Assembly (NCBI GenBank): GCA_012845835.1
Contig: JABAKD010000021.1
Location: 8,784,006 to 8,848,005, forward strand
Source of the DNA: Undaria pinnatifida
Lineage: Eukaryota; Sar; Phaeophyceae; Laminariales; Alariaceae
DNA length: 64,000 nucleotides
Reading direction: 5' to 3'
A program made the position numbers and the translations under genes. Under the pieces are notes generated by a model. That model was not told the origin of the DNA and did no database searches. It worked only from the letters and a program-made list of their open reading frames with translations. Shown here piece by piece: positions 48,555 to 58,405 of the stretch (position 1 is the first letter of the stretch; every line of letters begins with the position of its first letter).

Positions 48555-51500
48555 AAAGCAGAATATTATCGAAGTATGAGAAAATATGGGTTTTGTACGT
48601 ACGTAAGAAGTTTGACCAATCAGATCAATGCGGTAATTCATAGTCGTATGAGCGATAGCATTGGGCACACCTGGCCCAGCTGTGTAGGCGACGACCTGCA
48701 CGCGGAGCGCGTAGGGGAGCAGAGTCAGAGCTTACAGGTCTAAGGTGTGATACAGACTAGTTTAAGTTCTAGCTTAAGGCTAGTTTAAGTTCGTGCACTC
48801 CCCGACGATGGAGGAGTGCAAGTCACCGGAGGCTGAAGCTCTCGTGGCTGCTGCTGCACGCGGTCCTAATCAGGCCGCCTCGGCTGCTGCTCGAGTCGAG
48901 GCTCATGCTGCTGTCGACGCTGTGCAAGCTGGGGTCGACAAACGCCGTGCCGAAGCTCTGGCTGCTGTGCAAGCTGACTCCGAAGGTCGCCGTGCCGCAG
49001 CCGCTTCGGCTGCTGCTACTGCTGCGTCTGCCACCGCGGCACCATCTTTGCTCAGCCCCGGTTCCGCTGTGTCCGAGGCTGCGGGGGTAATATAGGCTGA
49101 AGTGCTGCGCTGGCAAGGGCAGGTGCCTGGCGAGTTTGCTCGGATAGACGGAGATGTGTTCCGCCTCAAGTCGACGATGGATCAACTGCTGGCTTCCTGT
49201 AAAACCCTGCAGGATGCGGTGGCTGGTGGCGTGTCTAAAACCGAGCACGTCGAGGCCATGCTCCAGCAGTTCATAGACAACTTTGCGGATCAGCAGCCGG
49301 CCCCGCGGGACAGTGGGGACGCGAGGGGGCGCCACGTCCAAAGGTCGCAGTTAACTGACGACACTGCGCTATAAAAAAAGATGGCGTCCAGAAAACATTG
49401 GGTGCTCCGCGGGCGCATACCTTCCAACATTGGCGACTCGGCAGCGGATATCCAGTCCTTCGTAGGCGAGAACGTCAACGTCACGACGTCAGTGGCTACC
49501 CAGCTCCGCGCGATCAGTGACTTTGACGTTCGTGCGTACGGGCCGCGCGCGGAAGGGATGGTCGAACACCTGCTGATAGTCGCTGACCGCCTCGATTTCT
49601 TAGAGCCCCGCGGTGGGTCCGGGGGTGGTATTGGCGGCGCTGGTTCTGGATGAGGACACGGTCCCTTCCTGTCGGTTGGGCCAACACCTGGGGGGGCGGC
49701 TGCTGAGCTTGCCGTTGGTAGAGCGGTGACGGCGCCGGGGGCCAGCGGGGGAGCGGGTGCCCGGCCGGCCACCCAAGGTGTAGGAGGGGGGCTGCGTGGG
49801 CGTGCGTTGGTAGCTTTGGCTGGCGATGGCGGTGTGGGGCGTGCTCGCGTGGCTGTGGCTCCGGGCTCGGTTCCCTTCGGCGAGAAAGGTACGGTTTCTT
49901 GTGTGCGTGTGCGTGAGTTGCCGGCTGACTTGCTGCGTGTACAAGGGGCGTTTGATGGCGTACGTTCGGGTGCCTTGCGATTCGTTGCGGTCGACCCTTG
50001 GTTGGATGCTCGGGCGATGCAGGCGATGGCCGAGCAAGGCTCCGCGAGCCTCGGTCATCTCGCCTCGGTAAACTCCCCCCTCTTGAGACAGTGTCAGCGC
50101 CCTCGTCTCGTACATCTGCTTCAGCGAGGCAGGTGTCGCATCTCGTTGGCTTCCTTATACATGTCCCCTTTGTTGTGCGTCCGGGGCGGTTTTTTGTGAA
50201 CCGTTTGTTGGCTTCGGTGGGTATGCCGCGCATATCTGCCGGATCTGATTTCGGTTTTCAAGGCGCAGATGTTTCCCAAAAAAGGGTTGCTGCCGTCGCG
50301 CACGTCGGAATTTCCCCGCCGCGGGGGGTTCTAGTTGTCTCTATCCCGGGTGATTGTGGGCCTGTTTCTGGCTCTGGTGGCAACGCCGGGAACTACTTCT
50401 TTGTGAGGTATTACGTAGACGATAGAATTGTCGTCGAGTTGCAATGGTGGCCGGACGGTCGCCGTTGTTTACGCGCTGTCCAGTCGCTGGCATCGGACCA
50501 TTTTCGCTTGTTGGGCGAACGTGGTGTCTCTGATCCGCCCCTCCTGTCCGCCAGAACAATCACTGACTGGAACACGCAACTGGAGGTGTTGGGTTGGATC
50601 ATGGACACGGAGGTGCTGACGGTTACGTTGCCGTCCCACAAGCGCCTCAAGCTGCAAATATCCTTGCGGAGTGGCCCTCGCCTCGTACATCTGCTTCAGC
50701 GAGGCAGGTGTCGCAGCTCGTTGGCTTCCTTATACATGTCTCCTTTGCTGTGCGTCCGGGGCGGTTTTTCGTGAACAGTTTGTTGGCTTCGGTGGGTATG
50801 CCGCGCATATCTGCCGGATCTGATTTGGTTGTCGTACAGCCAACCTCGGGCAGCGCCTTGTCTTGGGACCCGAGTTTCAAGAGAACCTCGAGTGTTGGCG
50901 ATGGTTTACTGAAGAGGGATTGGACGCGCGCGGAAGAACTTTGTCGGCTCCGATGTATCATTTGCTTGAGCGCCCCTCCCAACGTACTCCGTTTTCGGGT
51001 GCATCCAAAACCGGTGTCGGGGGTTTCTGCCTTGAAACTGGGGTGTACTGGAGATACGATATTGACGCCGGGGAACGATCTCGATTTTGCGGGTCGAGCA
51101 AGTCAGTCGCAGGCGAGACCGATATATCGATTAACGTCATCGAACTGCTAGGTATGGTCGTCTCCCCGTGGGTCGTCGTATCTCCGTGCGCCGAGCGCCC
51201 GGCCGCGTTGGGGGACTGCGTGTTGTGGCGTGGCGACAACGAAGCAGCCGTAGAGTGGGTGCGGCGTTGTCGAGGCGGGAAGGAGCCGAGATCGGGCGCG
51301 TTGATGCGCCTCCTTGGTGTGCTCAAATTGTCCTCTGGTTGGGACTTCGACGCGCAACACGTAGGGGGTATTTTTAACGTTGCCGCGGACGGTATCTCAC
51401 GCTGGGATCGCGCTTCCGTCCTCGTTAATATGCGTCCTGTCCGTGGGATATGCTGCTCGCGGGCGAGAAGCTGATCCCCACGTGGCGTGCCGGGGGTCGT

Positions 51501-53264
51501 GTTTTTGTGACCGTCCCTGTGCGCTTCGTTCTGTTTCTTGACTCGCGCGTCAGAAATGTTCGCGGAAACCCGGTTACGAGTTCACGAGACTTATTGTTTG
51601 CGGCGTGCTGATGTTGCATTCTTTTGCGGAAATATTCAGCTTACTGTTGCGCAGTGGTCGACCGCGGATCATGTCGAGGTTCGATTTCGCGGGTCGCAGG
51701 GTGACCAATCGCGGAAAGGGGCGGTTGTCACGCATGTGCGAAAGGGTCCGTCGATGCGCGTGGGGGAAGGTGGCGGCGCCGTCGATCTGATGATCGAATT
51801 GATGTCTTGTTACTTGTTTCTTCCCTCTTCGGCCCCCTTGGTTGCGTGTGTCGTTGGTAATGGCAGATGGTCCATGTGGACACAACATCAAGCGACGGTA
51901 GCTTTGCGGAAAGTGGTTGCGTTGGCGGGTGTGCGTGCGGAGGAGTACGCCTTGCACTCCCTGAGGATTGGAGGCGCAACGCACTTGTCGGCAGGGGGTG
52001 CAACACCGGCGGTGTTGCAGCGTGAGGGCCGATGGGCGCTGACTAGTTGGGCAAACGCGGAATTACAAAGAAGTGTGTTATCCCGTGTGCACTCTACGAC
52101 TCGAGGGTAGGGGGGGGCGGGGGGGGGTGGGACTACATTCGTAATACGGGTCAACTACCAGTTTGTGCTGGAGGCTGGCGTCGAGAGTTCGATGTCGCCA
52201 GTTGGGTTGGGAGTTGACTCGTGTATACGGATGTTAGCGCGGGGTTGCCGGCGGGGCAGCCCCGGGGTATTCACATCTCCAACCCCCCTCTCCGGGCGGG
52301 GGGTTGCGCATTAATATAATACAACTTCGAAAGCAAATTGCAAAGCAGAATATTATCGAAGTATGAGAAAATATGGGTTTTGTACGTACGTAAGAAGTTT
52401 GACCAATCAGATCAATGCGGTAATTCATAGTCGTATGAGCGATAGCATTGGGCACACCTGGCCCAGCTGTGTAGGCGACGACCTGCACGCGGAGCGCGTA
52501 GGGGAGCAGAGTCAGAGCTTACAGGTCCAAGGTGTGATACAGACTAGTTTAAGTTCCCACCCACCCGCCCGTGATTTTGAGGGAGTCAGTGGAGGGGGAG
52601 TTAATCGGTCGCAGTAACGTTGCGCGTGTTTGTTACTGTTTTGGCAAACGTACCCGTTTTCGCTGAAGATGCGACGGGGTTTCGTAGATTGCGCAGGTTT
52701 GCGGTGGGTGCTAGCTGCATCAGTGTTATAGCGTGGTGCAAGGGGTGTTCGTTGTTGTGTTTTTTTCAGCATGTGTAATATCTGAGTATCCCTCCGTGCG
52801 GTGGGGTTACGTATGACTGTTTTACGCAGATATTATGTCGATAGTTAACAGCGAACGTTGTTATCGGCTCGGATTTAGCGAGCAATCTGAAAGTGTGGGA
52901 GAGGAGAATTATCCGTATATTAGCAAGTAAGTGCATTTGTTTAATGTGCATGGTGTGTGCAGGCGTGCATATTTTATAGCATATTTATTACACGCGTGTG
53001 TACGTTTTTTTTTTTTTTATATGCTGCACGTTATAGGCGGTTGCCTCGTATGTCTTCTTCGAGTTGCCAACGATTGTTCGTCGTTGGTTGTTGGCTGGCG
53101 TCGAGAGTTCGATGTCGCCAGTTGGGTTGGGAGTTGACTCGTGTATACGGATGTTAGCGTGGGGTTGCCGGCGGGGCAGCCCCGGGGTATTCCCATCTCC
53201 AACCCCCCTCTCCGGGCGGGGGGTTGCGCATTAATATAATACAACTTCGAAAGCAAAGTGCAAA
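48555..53264 (+). mobile_element. DIRS-order retrotransposon (Ngaro/PAT-like split direct repeats), fossil
   Basis: The split direct repeats are A1 48,555-48,769, B1 52,173-52,344, A2 52,342-52,556 and B2 53,093-53,264, in the A1-body-B1-A2-B2 order typical of Ngaro/PAT elements. A copies are 215 bp and nearly identical; B copies are 172 bp with about three differences. In the body: an Ala-rich gag-like region (48.8-49.65 kb); a reverse transcriptase with a YVDD box (about 50.2-50.7 kb); an RNase H-like region (about 50.9-51.45 kb); and a tyrosine recombinase (51.54-52.11 kb) with HSLRIGGATHLSAGG and QREGRW. A ~147-bp segment is duplicated inside the body. The coding region is broken, perhaps four to six breaks, although the terminal repeats look young. 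Confidence 0.85.
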
Positions 53265-53500
53265 ATAACGATAATCATGGCAACAATAACAACAATAACA
53301 ACAACAACACCAATAAATAAAAAAATAATGATAATAGTCTAATGGTGACAACCCTAGTAATAAGAACAATAACAAGAATAATAACAATAGTAAAAATGCA
53401 ATAATAACAATAACAATAAAATAACAGTAAGATTAATAACAAATAAAAATAACAATAGTAACAGCAGTAACAGTAACAGTAACAATAATTATGATGTACC
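53265..53500. repeat. AAT/AAC-rich repeat, right flank of DIRS element
   Basis: Counterpart of 48,335-48,554 and continuous with the AT-rich start of SD2 copy 2, which reads AGTAACAGTAACAATAA before the CTCACGGTATCTAACAATGA landmark. Confidence 0.8.
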
Positions 53501-55010
53501 TCCCCTCAACTCACGGTATCTAACAATGATGTACCTCGGCAGATTGATCCCCACAACAAAGTTCGTAGTGGTGCGCTACGATAGGTGCATGCGTTAGCAG
53601 TCCTGGTGGAAACCCGCAGGGCGGTGGCGCCCCGATCGCCCTTCCCAAACAGATGGCGCCAACGTTTGGAGGTGGAGCTCGTAAAGGCGGCACACGCAGG
53701 TGGTGACATTGGCGGCGGCTTAGGCGGCTGGGGCGCATGGAGCGGAGGGAGTTACGGCGACGTCTGTGGCGGTGGTGTCCATGGTGGTGTGCGTGGTGGT
53801 GTCGGGGGGGCATGCTACTGAAGAGGTGCTGTTCTGCTTTTCCGAGGCTCATAACCTCTTGAGAAGCTCTATACTATTATATTATTAGCACCTCACCTCA
53901 AACGTGATACTTGGTAAATAAAGTGAAAGAGCGCAACCCGATGACCAAAGTCATGGCCTCGGAGGAGCTAAAAGTAATATCGGTAAAAATAAATGGGGCG
54001 TATTTTCGACGAATTTGGGTTAAGGAATCCCGTCATTCCCCCCCCAAATGCCCAAAACTGCTACCTCTATCGTGACAGGCTCCGAACCCGTTGGCGGCGG
54101 CGGTCTTGGCGGTGGTGGAGAGATGGCGGTGGCGGGGTAGGGTGGTGGAGGGTGTGTAGAGAGGGAGTGGTAGCCACGGCTGAAAGAGGGGCTCTGGAAA
54201 TTGATTAAGGAAACAACCGGCTATGACTGTATTGTACACATTCACCGTTATTTTTTGTAGATCGGTGTTGCTGTCGAGCATAAACATCTACCTCCCAACG
54301 CTCAGAGCCGGCTTTTTTTTTCGTTTTGCGCGCTTGACGGAATAGTAGCAGGTGCGTTCATGGCTTAGCCTCTACTTCGCAAAGTAGGTTTGTTATTTTG
54401 AAAAGAACGAGCGTGGAAGGGGTTGGTTGGGTGTATAGAATAGGGACAGCATAGTAAAACCAAGCTGTTATGTGTGTAGATGTCGTGATGTGTAAATGCT
54501 GACCCTTGGATTGCAACATAATAACGCCGTCAACTTGTTGACGCAACAAAAAAGTAGCTAGTGCACACTTTTGAGCGACGGCTATGTATAATTTCGCAGA
54601 GCGGTTTATATGAGTTATATAGAGGAGGTGACTTCCGGCCCTTTGAATGCCGACGTCTTGTGGGGGGTTCCCCTTAATATGTACGCTTAACGTGCCCTTG
54701 TAGATGCACACGCGTTGTCCCCATCTTGGGTTGACCGTTGAAGGAGGCGTTTTTTCCTTTCGGGAGAGGGCAATATTGCGGAATGGAACTAGGCAGTGTG
54801 CGCATTTAATTTCTTTTCCTAGGACTTGGTGTCAGGTTGCATTCTTTTCTGGGAATGGAACACCTGAATAATCGATGCTGAAGCTGATGCTGCACAATGT
54901 CGGGCGGCTAAGACAATGGCAAAGGTAGGTTACCCATCATGTGCGGGATGCAGCAGAGCCTGGCGAGAGGTAACGGTGAAGAGCATGTGTCTGAGATTTA
55001 TTCAAGTAAA
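53490..55010 (+). repeat. Segmental duplication SD2, copy 2
   Basis: Counterpart of 39,220-41,385, shorter because the triplet expansion and the 18-bp minisatellite are absent. It contains a MITE B-like insertion (53,813-54,080) missing from copy 1. The end reads CATGTGCGGGATGCAGCAGA then GCCTGGCGAGAGGTAACGGT. Confidence 0.8.
53813..54080 (+). mobile_element. MITE family B-like insertion in SD2
   Basis: GCATGCTACTGAAGAGGTGC at the left and GCTACCTCTATCGTGACAGG at the right. The interior has AGTCATGGCCTCGGAGGAG, GACGAATTTGGGTTAAGGAA and CCCGTCATT, in family B order. It sits inside the GGC-triplet region of SD2 copy 2. Confidence 0.7.
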
Positions 55011-55069
55011 AAATATTGTGTTGTACAGTATCAGAGATGCCCATACAAAAAAAAAAGCTGCAAAACGCG

Positions 55070-55112
55070 CCCCTGACTACGTGAGCCACTGTAGACCACC
55101 AGGGTATTTTTT
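55070..55112 (-). repeat. Possible tRNA-like SINE head fragment
   Basis: On the minus strand, CCCTGGTGGTCTACAGTGGC resembles the A-box half of the 3.4 kb SINE head (CCCCGGTGGTCTAGTGGTTA). No B box follows. It may be chance similarity or a truncated SINE. Confidence 0.25.
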
Positions 55113-55139
55113 TTGTTTCTTCTCGTCTTCATCCTTTTT

Positions 55140-55585
55140 TTGCGGTAACCGAAATGATGGTGGTCGACCTACAGTAGATATATCATATTGTGCGGAGTGG
55201 AAAACCCACACCTCGCGCAAGGAGATGATATGCGTATGGTAGGACACCCACAAGGCAGTCACATTTTTTTCCCATTGCTGTCTCTGGAAGTGGCCACACC
55301 TGACAAAAACTAACTCATTAGACACTGTCATCCGTGTGAAAGAAAGAACGCACAAGGTGCGGAAGTCCGCGTCACAAGTGGTTCTTTGCAGGATGCAGCT
55401 CATCCTTCGCGCGAGTCGCCAAACACTTTATTATTCGTAGTCGTTCAGCTCGTGGTGTGCGCGATGTCTGCTTGTTTGTTGAACGCCCGACGTGCTTCTT
55501 CCCGGCATATGCTAGGGATGCGAGGACCCGTCTTGAGTCATACCCGGCTATCTATGCATGACATGAGCCCCCCCCCCCCCCCCCC
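55140..55585 (+). mobile_element. Family G copy with poly(C) end
   Basis: Shares with 9,330-9,880 the landmarks GATGGTGGTCGACC/GATGGTTATCGAG, TTGTGCGGAGTGGAAAACC, CTGTCTCTGGAAGTGGCCAC, TTTGCAGGATGCAGCTCA and CTAGGGATGCGAGGACC, ending GCATGACATGAG then about 20 C. It is diverged, with no intact frame. Confidence 0.7.
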
Positions 55586-55587
55586 CG

Positions 55588-55848
55588 CCCCGACGCGTGC
55601 TTCGATAGAGGTAGCAATTTTCGTCTGAAATGTTTTCGGAATGACGGCGTTCCTCGACCCAAAATCGTCGGGAATAGGCTATTTCTTTCCCATGATTCTC
55701 ATCGTGTACCTAGGCAACGAGCTTTTTTATCCGGGGTCAGCGTTTTTATTATTCTGAAAAAAATCAGGTTTTGGGAGAGAGAGGTCTTAAGCTCCCCCAT
55801 TGAAGACCCTCACAAAAAATGTGGCGCACCTCTATCGTAGCACGCCCC
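55588..55848 (-). mobile_element. MITE family B copy
   Basis: GACGCGTGCTTCGATAGAGG at the left and GCACCTCTATCGTAGCACGC at the right. The interior has TCGTCTGAAATGTTTTCGGA, AAAATCGTCGGGAATAGGC, CATCGTGTACCTAGGCAACG and AGAGGTCTTAAGCTCCC. It follows directly after the poly(C) of family G. Confidence 0.85.
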
Positions 55849-55969
55849 GCCCCGCCCCCCCCCCATTACGGAAATAATACACGTTTCGGACATATGCTAC
55901 GGGAGAGGTGCTTCTAAACTTTTCCGAGGTTCCTCGCCTAAAGAGCTGTTAATATCTTCATATGTTAGG

Positions 55970-56283
55970 TACTGATGCGTGCCACGATGATAGAGATGGA
56001 GGTGTGGCACTTTTCGTCTGAAATGGTTTCTGCATGACAAAGCTCCTTAGCCCAAAATCAAAGATTTAGAAGGAAATCTACATCATCATCATCTAGACTA
56101 TGAATTTTTCGAGATTTTCGTTGCATAACCTAGGCCATGTACATGGGATTTTTTATCCAGTAGTACGTAGCAGTTTTATTTTCCCCCGCGTCCGTGTTTT
56201 GCGAGAGGTCTTAAGCTCCCGAATAGAAGAAACCTCAGACAAAAAGGAGGTGCACCTTTTTGATGGTAGCATCACGCTACTAC
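55970..56283 (-). mobile_element. MITE family B copy
   Basis: GATGCGTGCCACGATGATAG at the left, GGTGCACCTTTTTGATGGTA then GCATCACG at the right, with TCGTCTGAAATGGTTTCTGC, GAGAGGTCTTAAGCTCCC and CATAACCTAGGCCATGTAC between. Confidence 0.75.
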
Positions 56284-56287
56284 TGTA

Positions 56288-56600
56288 GACACATACATGC
56301 TACGGCAAAGGCGCACCAATATTGTCCTCACTTGAAGAGTTCGATCATATAGGTACATCTCAAACGACACACGACGCGTATGAAAATACGTGGAAGTGTG
56401 GTGAGCTAATAAAGCTTTATTTTCCCCATCCGCCGGAGGATAAAAAAAAAAAAAAAGTACATCTCAAAAACTGATTTTTGGAAAAAGCGAAAGTGACCCC
56501 TAGACTACCCCGTGCGAGAACAAATCCCATCGCCCAGGTATATAAAACCCTATTGCAATAAAACAAGGATTATAACTCGAACGATGTGTTTGTGGTATAC
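56288..56600 (+). mobile_element. MITE family B copy carrying the tiny retroposon
   Basis: Starts CATGCTACGGCAAAGGCGCA and, once the retroposon (56,365-56,456) and one target duplication are set aside, continues CATCTCAAAAACTGATTTTT and CGCCCAGGTATATA. The right inverted repeat is not seen. Confidence 0.55.
56365..56456 (+). mobile_element. Tiny poly(A)-tailed retroposon, copy 2, 12-bp TSD
   Basis: A 77-nt body plus 15 A, flanked by GTACATCTCAAA on both sides (56,353-56,364 and 56,457-56,468). The body matches 5,909-5,983 except for a 3-nt insertion and a T-run difference. The fixed 5' end, A tail and target duplication show LINE-type retroposition of a very small RNA. GTGTG|GTGAGC, the ATTTT run and the 3' ATCC...GGAT hairpin recall the layout of an Sm-class or spliced-leader RNA; that is only a resemblance. 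Confidence 0.85.
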
Positions 56601-57165
56601 GGTTGTTTGGTACTGGTCTGCGGATATTTTGACGTTTCGAATAATATGGGGTTTCGTATGATGTGTCGAGGCATTGATTGGTTTACGCCTCGGTTTGCGC
56701 AGAGCTTCCTCTCCGAGAGGCAGTCGTGATGATAACGAAGATACGGCCCGGCTTTGATAAAAAGGTACTGTCCGTATATATGCGCGGGCGGAGCGTAACG
56801 ACAGGAGGTACGGCTCACCCCTGTGTGGTTTATGTGTGTGTGGAGCCTTTGGCGACAGGTATCGCGCTTCTCCTGTGGGTGTGTTCGAGAGTAGTCTGCG
56901 ACTGGTGCGGCTCTGCGCATAATATCTGGTGTTCTGCTCACCTATTCCATCGGAGCACGCCGCGTGGTTGCATAGAACACGGTATACTGCAAGCGAAATC
57001 AAACAAGAGCTCCCGTAACTCAGTTTTTGTTTTCCCAGCCAGAAAGTGCTACCCGTACTGTTTATTCTTTTTTGAGGAACCATTGCCTAAATAAAACTGT
57101 TGACGCCATGGTCTGGCGTGGTCATGTGTGATATGCTACAGGGGTTCTATCAGTACGTCCAACGA
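56601..57165. other. No gene recognised
   Basis: Overlapping frames of 138 (plus) and 177 (minus) codons without stops or recognised motifs. Neither shows a domain I can name, and they cannot both be genes. Left uncalled. Confidence 0.35.
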
Positions 57166-57175
57166 GGTGTTTCGG

Positions 57176-57178
57176 CAA

Positions 57179-57220
<42 letters not shown>

Positions 57221-57360
57221 CCTCATCCTCGTCTCTCCTTTCTGGTTCAATCTCGGACTAGAGGATTTAGGTATGTACCGTCAAGGAGGTGTTTGAGCAT
57301 CCTCCTCCTCCTCCTCCTCCTCCTCCTCCTCCTCCTCCTCGTCGTCGTCGTCTTTCCTTT
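57176..57360. repeat. CTG and CCT/CTC triplet repeats
   Basis: CTG runs at 57,180-57,225 and CCT runs at 57,300-57,345, ending in CGTCGTCGTCGT. They account for the poly-Leu/Ala and poly-Arg frames. Confidence 0.9.
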
Positions 57361-57805
57361 CAATTCAATCCCTGCCAACTTCTCTCGATTTTCCGTAGCC
57401 TTTTCCACCACCTCCTCAACCTGTCCACTAGCTCCCTGTGGGCCTGCTCCCTTGCTTCTCCGCCACCTCTGCTGCCGCATGCAGCTAGCTGCTGAGACCC
57501 CTCCTCACCCTTGACCCCCTGCTCCTCCTGCCGCTTCTGCTCCCTTGCTGACCGACATGGATGCGGCTGACGGAGGCTGTTGCAGCTGCTGCACCAGTCG
57601 GCCCTTGATCGCTACCAAAATTCCCACAAGCTTCGGCTGCTGCGGTTTTACCCCCCGGCGCTGCTGCAGGCCCAATCTTGTCCTCCATCTCTACCTCAAC
57701 GCCAGCACGTTGGGCGTCAGGTGTCGGCTCTCTCCTTGATTGCTCTATGGTATTCTTCTTGACGGAGGACGATGGTGGTTTGTCGTCAGGATATCGCATG
57801 CTGAG
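57361..57805. other. No gene recognised
   Basis: C/T-rich DNA containing several overlapping frames with many CTG-type codons. It may be a decayed coding fragment, but no motif supports it. Confidence 0.35.
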
Positions 57806-57809
57806 CTAC

Positions 57810-58130
57810 CCTGGCGGAGGCTACTCTCGTCTCTCGTCACGACCGAACCCACGGTTGGGCGGGGGCAACCCCCATTTTCACGCTACCGGGTTTGGGCCAC
57901 TCGCACCACTCGCACGAGCGACTCTGTGGTACCTCAACGTGACGTGCGAAAAAAAAATTGGCCATTGTTTTGGCGCAGCGTAGCTTTTGATTCCGTTGCG
58001 GCGGAATCATACCTCGAGTATTGACCGAACCAAAACTTGAGACCGCGAAGGAACAGGCGGATCACTCTCGCTAGTTACCCCGAATCACCGCAAGAGGAGC
58101 CCCCGAGAGGGAGCCACCCACCGTAGCTTT
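57810..58130 (+). repeat. Family D repeat copy
   Basis: Counterpart of 5,505-5,860: GGGCCACTCGCACCACTCGC, CTGTGGTACCTC, GAGACCGCGAAGGAAC and a GGAGCCACCCACCGTA end. No reading frame is shared between the two copies. Confidence 0.55.
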
Positions 58131-58289
58131 GGGCTCACGTGTGCCGGCACGTTGAAGTTACGGTCAAGACGAACTTTGGTGTGATCGAGGAGCTCTAGTC
58201 TAGTCCATACCTTTCCCGAAATATTATTTTGTGCGGTCCAAACGTGCAGCCCGATGACCATACCCATGGGATGAGGACGCGTGGTATTA

Positions 58290-58405
58290 TATATATATAT
58301 TATATATATAATATCACGATTCAGCTAATGGCTCCCACATCTTGATTAATGTATATAATATCACGATTCAGCTAATGGCTCCCACATCTTGATTAATGAA
58401 TGCAT
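58290..58405. repeat. AT palindrome and 47-bp direct repeat
   Basis: An ATATATATAT...ATATAATAT palindrome, then two direct copies (from 58,313 and 58,360) of a 47-bp unit starting ATCACGATTCAGCTAATGGC and containing CACATCTTGATTAATG. Either unit could mark the 5' end of the Helitron; Helitrons begin TC after an A, and A-TCACG fits both units. Confidence 0.6.

Noticed and set aside
49510-50240. Long minus-strand frame opposite the DIRS element
   Set aside because: Shadow of the GC-rich plus-strand body of the retrotransposon.
56550-57094. Overlapping 177- and 138-codon frames on opposite strands
   Set aside because: No motif in either, no codon bias to choose between them, and both lie in repeat-flanked DNA.
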